This document shows, piece after piece, positions 7,105 to 12,514 of a DNA stretch of 13,914 bases. The notes beneath the pieces were generated by a model. That model saw only the letters and a program-made list of their open reading frames with translations, ran no database searches and had not been told where the DNA came from. A program made the position numbers and the translations under genes. The number at the start of each line of letters is the position of its first letter. The stretch's first letter is position 1. This DNA comes from Pseudomonadota bacterium (GTDB lineage Bacteria > Pseudomonadota > Alphaproteobacteria > Rhizobiales > Devosiaceae), in contig JAEYZJ010000062.1 of the NCBI GenBank assembly GCA_023430705.1, positions 1 to 13,914 on the forward strand. Direction: 5' to 3'.

Positions 7105-7129
7105 CCAACAGTTACGATGTAACTATTGG
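7105..7129. promoter_or_regulatory. 25-base inverted repeat, likely operator upstream of ureA
   Basis: Two 11-base arms flank a 3-base centre. On the minus strand the inner arms are AGTTAC and GTAACT, separated by ATC, with outer CCAA and TTGG; only one arm position is mismatched. An odd-centred palindrome of this size, about 97 bases before the ureA start, is typical of a dimeric repressor or activator site. The regulator is unknown. The core GTTAC-N3-GTAAC loosely resembles some Fur/Zur and GntR-family sites, but I would not assign it. Confidence 0.5.
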
Positions 7130-7146
7130 CTGTAGAGTGAAAAAGA

Positions 7147-7176
7147 CACATAGCCCAGACATGAGTCTGGTGCCAA
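7147..7176 (-). promoter_or_regulatory. Candidate promoter with a dyad filling its spacer
   Basis: On the minus strand, TTGGCA (7176-7171) and TATGTG (7152-7147) are separated by 18 bases. The spacer holds a perfect dyad CCAGAC / GTCTGG with a 4-base centre (7155-7170). A dyad between -35 and -10 recalls MerR-family promoters, although those usually have 19-20 base spacers. The -10 match is weak (3 of 6), so the promoter call is tentative; the dyad itself is certain. The leader to ureA would be about 130 bases and would include the 7105-7129 palindrome. Confidence 0.3.
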
Positions 7177-7184
7177 CCCGTTTC

Positions 7185-7194
7185 TTGATATCAA
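7185..7194. repeat. Short palindrome TTGATATCAA
   Basis: A perfect 10-base palindrome lies at the distal edge of the AT-rich region, about 180 bases before ureA. It resembles an FNR-type half-site pair (TTGAT / ATCAA) but lacks the 4-base spacer of a true FNR box. Function unknown. Confidence 0.25.
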
Positions 7195-7266
7195 TTTAAT
7201 CCGAAGGTCGCTCATCGCGCCCTTAAGTCAGAACCTGCAGGAATGCGTGGGGAAGTACGTAAAATG

Positions 7267-7299
7267 ACTGCCGCGGAACTGGGCTGAGCAGCTGGCAGT
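7267..7299 (-). terminator. Possible weak terminator after the SDR gene
   Basis: A stem of ACTGCC / GGCAGT (7294-7299 with 7267-7272) encloses a partly paired inner stem and is followed on the minus strand by CATTTT. It starts about 15 bases after the SDR stop codon. The T-run is short and the loop long, so only a weak or leaky terminator is supported. Confidence 0.3.
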
Positions 7300-7313
7300 G
7301 CGACTCCGCGGGC

Positions 7314-8075
7314 CTAGCCGCGATTGGAGACGAACCGGATGAGCCCGGGGAACGCCCGATAGGCCAGCTCGATGAGCTTGCCACGGCCGGGATAGTTGAT
7401 CTCGCGGCCGCTCCGGAAGGCGCGCTCGACCGAGTCGACGACCTCCCCGGGCGATATCATCTGCGCCAGCCTCTCACGCCCGGGCTTGAGGATCGCCGGG
7501 CCACCTTCCTGCGCCTGGGCGATCAGCGGGGTATCGACCGCCGGCGGGCAGACGAGCTGGAAGCGCAGCCCGCGTCCGCGGTTCTCGCTCATCAGCACCT
7601 TGGCGTAGTGGTTGATCGCGGCCTTGGTTGCGCCATAGGCGCCGAACCGGTCGATGGGCACGAGGCCCGCGGTCGAGCCGTAGATGACGACGTCGCCGCG
7701 GCCGCGCGCGAGCATCAGCGGCAGCACGAGCCCGACGGCGTTGACGGTGCCGCCATAGTTGATCTCCATGATCTCGTTGATCCTCGCCGGCGGGGTCTCG
7801 ACCAGGGCTCCGCCGGGCATGATCGCTGCGCAGACGATGAGCCGCTCGATGGGCCCGATCTCTCGCTCGATCCGGGTGACGGTATCGGCGAGGAGTTCGT
7901 AGTCCGTCACGTCGCAGACGAAGGGGACGACGCCTTCCTGGTGCGCCGCGAGCTCTGTCAGCGCCACTTCGTTTCGGTCGATGACGGCGACTTTCTCTCC
8001 CGCCCTGGCAAGCCGGATGGCGTGCAGCCTGCCGATGCCGCTGGCGCCACCGGTGATCAGGGTTGCGCCGGTCAC
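7314..8075 (-). CDS. Short-chain dehydrogenase/reductase (SDR), substrate unknown
   Basis: This is a classical-type SDR oxidoreductase of 253 residues, the normal length. It has the cofactor motif TGGASGIG (residues 8-15) and an Asp at the end of the second strand (VIDRN, D33) that favours NAD(H) over NADP(H). CDVTD is at 54-58, the catalytic Asn is N106 in EINYGG, Ser is S134, and YGATK (147-151) supplies Tyr147 and Lys151. The usual NNAG is replaced by VCAAI (81-85). The GTG start at 8075 overlaps the stop of the GXWXG gene (GTGA), so the two are translationally coupled. The frame stays open far upstream, but the first glycine motif fits only this start. The substrate cannot be read from sequence; SDRs act on alcohols, steroids, acyl thioesters and others. 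Confidence 0.9.
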   Translation of the reverse strand: MTGATLITGGASGIGRLHAIRLARAGEKVAVIDRNEVALTELAAHQEGVVPFVCDVTDYELLADTVTRIEREIGPIERLIVCAAIMPGGALVETPPARINEIMEINYGGTVNAVGLVLPLMLARGRGDVVIYGSTAGLVPIDRFGAYGATKAAINHYAKVLMSENRGRGLRFQLVCPPAVDTPLIAQAQEGGPAILKPGRERLAQMISPGEVVDSVERAFRSGREINYPGRGKLIELAYRAFPGLIRFVSNRG

Positions 8076-8617
8076 CGCTGGAACTCCATCTCGAACGGGG
8101 TGTCGTCGCGCTCGAGCCAGAAGGCATAGGGGCCGGCCACGCCCTTGAGGTCCATGATCCCCAGCATGCGACGGTCGTCGATCCGGGCGAAGTGATCGAA
8201 GATCGGCTTGTTGTCGTAGGCCATGGTCCCCGTCGACCGGCCCCGGAACTCGATCATGCGCATGCGCGCCTTGGATGACCGCGTCTCGAGGAAGGGGCGG
8301 GCCAGCGCCATCATCGTTCCCAGCGCCCCCGAGCGCGGCAGGGGCATCGTCAGCGGCACCAGCTTGGGATCGACCGCATAGAGCGACGTCCGGCCGGCGC
8401 CGTAAAAGAGGAGCGGATGCACGGCGTCGGCGCTTTCGAACAGCTTGCCGTACCATCCGGTCGGCTCCAGCAGGCCATCGAGCAGGTGCCCGGTGCGGAT
8501 TTCGAAGCCGCGCCAGCGCCCGAGCATGAACTCGAGGTCGGTGGGCGGGAGGCTGTCGAAGCACCGAAGCGCCTCGTCGGGACTGGCCTCGCGGCGGGAG
8601 AGGATCTCTTCGATCAT
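8072..8617 (-). CDS. GXWXG/DUF4334 domain protein of unknown function
   Basis: The 181-residue cytosolic product has an N-terminal GXWXG motif (LGRWRGFEIRTGH) and a C-terminal DUF4334-like part with YDNKPIFDHFARIDDRRMLG and MDLKG. The two domains are commonly fused in bacteria; no activity is established that I know of. I chose the ATG at 8617 (MIEEILSRRE), with GGAGG 9 bases upstream. An in-frame start at 8746 would add 43 residues rich in Arg, Pro and Ala that look non-coding. The stop overlaps the GTG of the following SDR gene, which suggests the two proteins act together, perhaps with the GXWXG protein binding a small hydrophobic ligand that the SDR handles. That last point is speculation. 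Confidence 0.85.
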   Translation of the reverse strand: MIEEILSRREASPDEALRCFDSLPPTDLEFMLGRWRGFEIRTGHLLDGLLEPTGWYGKLFESADAVHPLLFYGAGRTSLYAVDPKLVPLTMPLPRSGALGTMMALARPFLETRSSKARMRMIEFRGRSTGTMAYDNKPIFDHFARIDDRRMLGIMDLKGVAGPYAFWLERDDTPFEMEFQR

Positions 8618-8776
8618 CGCGGGGGGCCTCCGGGTCTCGGCTCGTTGCACTGGTGTCGCCAAGATGGTGCCCGGCGCCGGGATCGGCAAGGCGCATGCCG
8701 ACTGCCGCCGCCAGACCGGCGCACGCGCATCGCTCATCACCGGCACGGGGCGTAGTCTGTGCTCGTCTGAGCGATC

Positions 8777-9781
8777 TCAGGTCAACCAGTCGACCACGAT
8801 GTAGGTGAGCGCGGAGATCGCGGCCGCGGCCGGCAGCGTCACGAACCAGGCGACGACGATGTTGCTGGCGATGCCCCACCGAACCGCCGAGACGCGCCGC
8901 GCCGCGCCCACCCCGACGATGGCTCCGGTGATCGTGTGTGTGGTCGAGACCGGAATGCCCAGCCAGGTCGCGCCGAACAGCGTGATGGCGCCGCCGCTCT
9001 CGGCACAGAACCCCTGCATCGGCGTCAGCCTGGTGATCTTGGAGCCCATCGTGTGGACAATGCGCCAGCCGCCCGCCAGCGTTCCCATGGCCATGGCAAG
9101 CTGACAGGCGATTACCACCCAGAAGGGAACGTGAAACTCCCCGTCCAGCATGCCCTGCGAATAGAGCAGCACGGCAATGATCCCCATCGTCTTCTGGGCG
9201 TCGTTGCCGCCGTGACCGAGCGAGTAAAGCGAGGCCGAGAAGAACTGCAGCACGCGGAACGCCCGGTCGACCCGGTAGTGCGTCGCCCTGACGCACAACC
9301 ACGAGACCACCAGCACCAGCATCAGCGCCAGGACGAACCCTATGGCTGGCGACAGGAAGATGGCGCCCACTGTCTTCGCCAGTCCGGCGAAGACCACCGC
9401 GCCAAGTCCGGCCTTGGCAACGCCCGCCCCGACAAGTCCGCCGATGAGGGCGTGCGAACTGCTCGAGGGAATGCCGAGCAGCCAGGTGATGACGTTCCAG
9501 ACGATCGCGCCCACGAGCGCGGCGAAGATGACCGATGTGTCGACCACTGACGCGGCGACGATCCCGGTACCCACCGTCTCGGCGACGTGCAGCCCGAAGA
9601 AGAAGAAGGCGATGAAGTTGAAGAACGCTGCCCAGAACACGGCGAACTGCGGCCGCAGCACGCGGGTGGAGACGATCGTCGCGATGGAGTTTGCCGCATC
9701 GTGCAGCCCGTTGAGGAAGTCGAAGAGCAGCGCCACTGCGACGAGCCCGACGACGACCGGAAATGCGACCGCCGCCTCCAT
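8777..9781 (-). CDS. pit: PiT-family inorganic phosphate transporter
   Basis: PiT proteins are low-affinity, proton-driven importers of phosphate, often as a neutral metal-phosphate complex, in the inner membrane. The 334-residue protein carries both PiT signatures: FLNGLHDAANSIATIVSTRV in the first half (with HD in place of the common ND) and SLGHGGNDAQKTMGII in the second. Other family landmarks are GIPSSSSHALIGGLVGAG and GIPVSTTHTITGAIVGVGA, the paired serine/threonine-rich re-entrant segments. Most of the chain is hydrophobic, with about 8-10 membrane spans. The ATG at 9781 lies 3 bases after the stop of the DUF47 gene. This pairing is standard and lets the accessory protein regulate the transporter. 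Confidence 0.95.
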   Translation of the reverse strand: MEAAVAFPVVVGLVAVALLFDFLNGLHDAANSIATIVSTRVLRPQFAVFWAAFFNFIAFFFFGLHVAETVGTGIVAASVVDTSVIFAALVGAIVWNVITWLLGIPSSSSHALIGGLVGAGVAKAGLGAVVFAGLAKTVGAIFLSPAIGFVLALMLVLVVSWLCVRATHYRVDRAFRVLQFFSASLYSLGHGGNDAQKTMGIIAVLLYSQGMLDGEFHVPFWVVIACQLAMAMGTLAGGWRIVHTMGSKITRLTPMQGFCAESGGAITLFGATWLGIPVSTTHTITGAIVGVGAARRVSAVRWGIASNIVVAWFVTLPAAAAISALTYIVVDWLT

Positions 9782-9784
9782 GAG

Positions 9785-10429
9785 CTAGATATTCTCGATG
9801 GTGATGCTGGTGATCTTGTTGGCCACGTCCTCGATGCTGTCGACCACCCCTTCGAGGTCGATGTAGAGGGCGCGACCGATGAAGAAGCGTACCGGGTCGG
9901 ATTGCCCGTGTTCACGATAGAGCGTCTTCATCCCGGCATCGTGCAGGTCGTCCGCCTCCGCCTCGAGCTTCACGATCGCTTCTGTCAGCTCGGCGATGCG
10001 CGAGGCGTTGGCATTGATGCGCGGCAACATGCCGATCGTGTCCGCCATCATCTTGGCGGACTGCACGGCGGCGCCTGCCATGGCGCGCATGTCCGGCTCG
10101 AATTCGGTCAGTTCGTAGAGCTGCACCGTCTTCACTACCCGCTGCATCTTGTCGACGGCATCGTCCATGGACTGGATCAGCCCCGTCACGTCGCTGCGGT
10201 CGAAGGGCGTGATGAAGCTGCGGCGCACCGCCTGCATGACCTCGCGCGTGATCTCGTCCGCGTCGTGCTCGAGCTGGATGATGCGGTTGCAGTGGCGCGC
10301 CAGTTCGGGGGGATCGCTGAGCATGAGCTCGAGCTCGGTGGCGGCCTCGACGACGAGGTCAGCGTGCCGGGCATAGAGATCGAAGAACTTCTCTTCCTTG
10401 GGCATCAGTGCCCGGAACCACTGCAGCAT
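9785..10429 (-). CDS. DUF47/PhoU-like Pit accessory protein
   Basis: This 214-residue, mostly helical, soluble protein belongs to the DUF47 (TIGR00153) family, distant relatives of PhoU found next to PiT transporters. It begins MLQWFRALMPKEEKFFDLY, the usual opening. It also has the paired acidic helices CNRIIQLEHDADEITREV and KLEAEADDLHDAG, whose ExxxD/E pattern binds metal in PhoU-like proteins, and ends with LEGVVDSIEDVANKI. It probably modulates phosphate uptake by the PiT protein encoded 3 bases downstream. The ribosome-binding site is weak (GGTGAAG). A candidate promoter lies about 65 bases upstream. Confidence 0.93.
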   Translation of the reverse strand: MLQWFRALMPKEEKFFDLYARHADLVVEAATELELMLSDPPELARHCNRIIQLEHDADEITREVMQAVRRSFITPFDRSDVTGLIQSMDDAVDKMQRVVKTVQLYELTEFEPDMRAMAGAAVQSAKMMADTIGMLPRINANASRIAELTEAIVKLEAEADDLHDAGMKTLYREHGQSDPVRFFIGRALYIDLEGVVDSIEDVANKITSITIENI

Positions 10430-10495
10430 GTGTCTTCACCCGCTGTCAGCTCCTACAACCCGCCAGGTCGACCGAAGGCTGCAAGGCAATGCAGG

Positions 10496-10525
10496 ATTAT
10501 GATCCACGATCAGGGTCATTGTCCG
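10496..10525 (-). promoter_or_regulatory. Candidate promoter for the DUF47-pit pair
   Basis: On the minus strand, CGGACA (4 of 6 matches to the -35 consensus) and CATAAT (5 of 6 to the -10) are 18 bases apart, overlapping the end of the cytochrome c gene. The start would be near 10489, giving a 60-base leader. I see no Pho box and no clear terminator in the 86-base gap, so read-through from the oxidase cluster is also possible. Confidence 0.3.
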
Positions 10526-11505
10526 TACCAGTCGACGACCGCTTCGATGTCGGCGTCGCTGAGGTGCCGGGCGACCTTGGCCATGATGTCCGCGTGAGGG
10601 CCGCCGCGGGCCGCGCCGTGCTCGCGGAAGAGCTCCAGCTGGGTGCGGAGGTGATGCTTCCACTGTCCGGCGAGCCGGGGATACTCGATCCGTCCCGCCG
10701 AATGGCAGGAGTCGCAGGCGGGAACGTCCCGCTCGCGCACGCCGTGCTGCGCGATCTCGCGACCGGCGTCGGGGCCTTGCGGCGTGACCGCACTGCCGCG
10801 TCCGAACTCGGTGGCGAGGCGGTCGATGGCGGCGTCATCCAGCGTGCGGGCCACGGCGATCATGGTGCCGCTCTGCCGGGTGCCGTCGCGGAAGGCGCGG
10901 AGCGCTGCGGCGAGATAGCTCGGCGAGTGGATGTCGAGGCGAGGCGCGACGCCGTCGCGACCCTTGCCGTCCGTCCCGTGGCAGCTAAGGCAGGCGCCGC
11001 GTTCGGGACCGGCCAGCTCCCGGTACTGCGCTGCGCTCATCCCGGGCATCGCCTCAATGAATGCAACGACCGACCAGACCTCGTCGTCGCGGAGGCCGGA
11101 GGGCCAGGCCGGCATGGCCGACTGACGGATTCCGTGCTTGACGGTCCAGAAGACGCGGGCGGCCGGGCGCCAGTGCTCCATCTGCTCCATGAGGCGCGGT
11201 GGCTCGGGGACGATATCGGCGGCAAACTGCTCGGGCGGCCCCGCCGGGCTGCCGTGGCATTGCGCGCACACCATGTCGTAGTGCCCGGCCCCGCGACGGA
11301 CGAGGGCGGGATCGGTGAGGTCCGGGGTTTCCATGCTGGCGGAGCGCAGCGTCACCGACTGGCGCGCGGCCATGGTCTGCAGCCAGTCGACGGGACCCGA
11401 CTGGCCGCTGCTGGCGGCCATGTTGGGAATGCCCGAGAGCAGGAACAGCGCGATGCCGAGCACACCGAGCAGCGCACCGGCGAGAGTGAGGCTCAGCCTG
11501 TTCAT
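10516..11505 (-). CDS. Membrane-anchored three-heme c-type cytochrome
   Basis: This is a periplasmic electron carrier, 329 residues long. It has a hydrophobic N-terminal segment (about 6-26) that would be an uncleaved anchor or signal, then three heme c sites: CAQCH (80-84), CLSCH (172-176) and CDSCH (264-268). Candidate axial Met ligands follow each: M131 in SAMPAWPSG, M215 in SGTMIAVA and M308 in ADIMAKVARHLSDADI. The first part looks like a single-heme domain, the rest like a diheme cytochrome c4 (PRLAGQWKHHLRTQLELF). The ATG at 11505 overlaps the CtaG stop as ATGA; the longer open frame upstream is not cytochrome. As the last gene of an oxidase cluster, it most likely delivers electrons to that oxidase. 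This is inferred from context. Confidence 0.93.
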   Translation of the reverse strand: MNRLSLTLAGALLGVLGIALFLLSGIPNMAASSGQSGPVDWLQTMAARQSVTLRSASMETPDLTDPALVRRGAGHYDMVCAQCHGSPAGPPEQFAADIVPEPPRLMEQMEHWRPAARVFWTVKHGIRQSAMPAWPSGLRDDEVWSVVAFIEAMPGMSAAQYRELAGPERGACLSCHGTDGKGRDGVAPRLDIHSPSYLAAALRAFRDGTRQSGTMIAVARTLDDAAIDRLATEFGRGSAVTPQGPDAGREIAQHGVRERDVPACDSCHSAGRIEYPRLAGQWKHHLRTQLELFREHGAARGGPHADIMAKVARHLSDADIEAVVDWYGQ

Positions 11506-12113
11506 GGGCCGCTGGCCCGGGCACCGAGGACGCGTGCCATGAGGATGAGCCCGCCCGTCATGTACACCACGCCGCCGATGGCGAGCATCACCACGCCCCC
11601 CAGCTGCTGGTCGGCGATCGGTGTCAGCCCGAACCAGCCCCCGGCATGATGGCCATGGTAGATCGGGCGGGGCGCGAGACCGAGGAGCGCGCCCAGGAGC
11701 GTCATGTGCATGGAGGTAAAGAACAGCGTCAGCGCACCCGCCATGGCGCTGTCGGTCCGCGCCGGTGCGCCGAGCGCAGTCAGCCAGACGAGCAACGATA
11801 CGCCGAAGAAACTCAGTTGCTCGATCGCCAGCATGAACGGTTCGGTTCGCGAGGCGTGATGCAGGGCAGGGACATGCCAGCCCCAGACCACGACGAGGTC
11901 GAGGACGCTGATCGCGATGGGCAGGGCCAGCGACGTGGTCGCCCGGATGCGCGGTGCCAGCCCTGCCGCGATGAGCGGTACCGCCACCCCCACGACCGTC
12001 ATGTGCAGCCACATGTGCGCCGAAAAGCTCACCGGAACGAGCCCCGGGAGCGGTCCCGCCCAGGCAAAGAGGAGGACCGCGAGACCGGCGATGAGGAGGG
12101 TGCGGGTGCTCAT
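11502..12113 (-). CDS. Cytochrome c oxidase assembly factor, Caa3/CtaG type
   Basis: This is a polytopic membrane protein of the Caa3_CtaG family (Pfam PF09678), needed for maturation of some heme-copper oxidases. It is unrelated to the Cox11-type protein also called CtaG. The 203 residues contain about six membrane spans and the His-rich landmarks FSAHMWLHMTVVG, VWGWHVPALHHA, EQLSFFGVSLLVW, FTSMHMTLLGALLGLAPRPI and YHGHH. The start ATG at 12113 overlaps the stop of the upstream membrane-protein gene as ATGA, and the stop overlaps the cytochrome c start in the same way. It is shorter than many members (often 250-300 residues) but appears intact. Confidence 0.9.
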   Translation of the reverse strand: MSTRTLLIAGLAVLLFAWAGPLPGLVPVSFSAHMWLHMTVVGVAVPLIAAGLAPRIRATTSLALPIAISVLDLVVVWGWHVPALHHASRTEPFMLAIEQLSFFGVSLLVWLTALGAPARTDSAMAGALTLFFTSMHMTLLGALLGLAPRPIYHGHHAGGWFGLTPIADQQLGGVVMLAIGGVVYMTGGLILMARVLGARASGP

Positions 12114-12514
12114 CGGCAGGTCGTGAGATAGAGCATGGGAATGGCGACGTAGAGCACCGCCACCGCCGAGAGCACGCAGAGCATCAGCGCGACGTGGCTG
12201 AGGAAGCGGTGGCGCTCCTCGGGCGTGTTGTGTTCGAACTCGAAGTCGTTGTCCGTGAGGCTGCGCCCACGCACCCGCCACAGCCGCCAGGTCGACAGCG
12301 CGATCAGGCCGAGCGCCAGGGCGGTGGCGGCCAGGATGACCAGGGTCGGCCCCGCCAGGGCGGCGTCACGCCCGGCCTTCTCGCAGTAGACGGCGGCGTA
12401 GACGTAGCAGAACAGAAAGTGCGCGGCCCAAACGATGGGGGACGCGATCACCCGCCACAGGTCGGTGCCCGTGCCGGTCTCGCGCCTTACTTCCTCTGTC
12501 ACCTTTCCTGTCAT
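12110..12514 (-). CDS. Small three-helix membrane protein of an oxidase cluster, function unknown
   Basis: I do not recognise a named family. The 134-residue product has a polar, charged N-terminus (1-20) and three predicted membrane spans: about 27-45 (PIVWAAHFLFCYVYAAVYC), 54-78 and 106-130. A charged cytosolic or periplasmic loop between the last two contains DNDFEFEHNTPEERHRF. It sits between the oxidase subunit I-III gene and the ctaG-like gene with ATGA overlaps at both ends, so it must be co-translated with them. A small accessory subunit (subunit IV-like) or assembly protein of the oxidase is the natural guess. The coupling, clean length and hydrophobic pattern support a real gene. 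Confidence 0.85.
   Translation of the reverse strand: MTGKVTEEVRRETGTGTDLWRVIASPIVWAAHFLFCYVYAAVYCEKAGRDAALAGPTLVILAATALALGLIALSTWRLWRVRGRSLTDNDFEFEHNTPEERHRFLSHVALMLCVLSAVAVLYVAIPMLYLTTCR

Larger units (their letters stand above)
7009..7313 (-). promoter_or_regulatory. Gene-free, AT-rich control region upstream of ureA
   Basis: These 305 bases hold no credible gene. GC is about 39% over 7081-7200 (47 of 120 bases), against well over 60% in the flanking genes, as expected for a promoter region. It contains a 25-base near-perfect palindrome (7105-7129), a 16-base dyad (7155-7170), the palindrome TTGATATCAA (7185-7194) and a possible terminator for the upstream gene (7267-7299). The sequence TTAAGGG occurs twice on the minus strand (7045-7051 and 7220-7226). 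I see no convincing sigma-54 site or NikR box. That it drives the urease operon is inferred from position. Confidence 0.6.

Noticed and set aside
7009..7313. NikR operator for nickel control of urease
   Set aside because: No GTATGA and TCATAC arms with about 16 bases between them are present.
8767..8780. CTGAG/CTCAG hairpin as terminator of pit
   Set aside because: The stem is only 5 bases, includes the pit stop codon, and has no following T-run.
7314..9302. One long open frame running from the SDR gene through the GXWXG gene into pit
   Set aside because: Only the part below 8075 is protein-like (SDR). The rest is Arg, Ala and His-rich shadow sequence antiparallel or out of frame to well-supported genes.
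10430..10515. Pho box before the DUF47-pit pair
   Set aside because: Only one CTGTCA-like element is present, without the second direct repeat at 11-base spacing.
10408..11649. 413-codon open frame on the plus strand
   Set aside because: It lies opposite the three-heme cytochrome and DUF47 genes, has no recognisable motif, and is a typical GC-rich antisense shadow.
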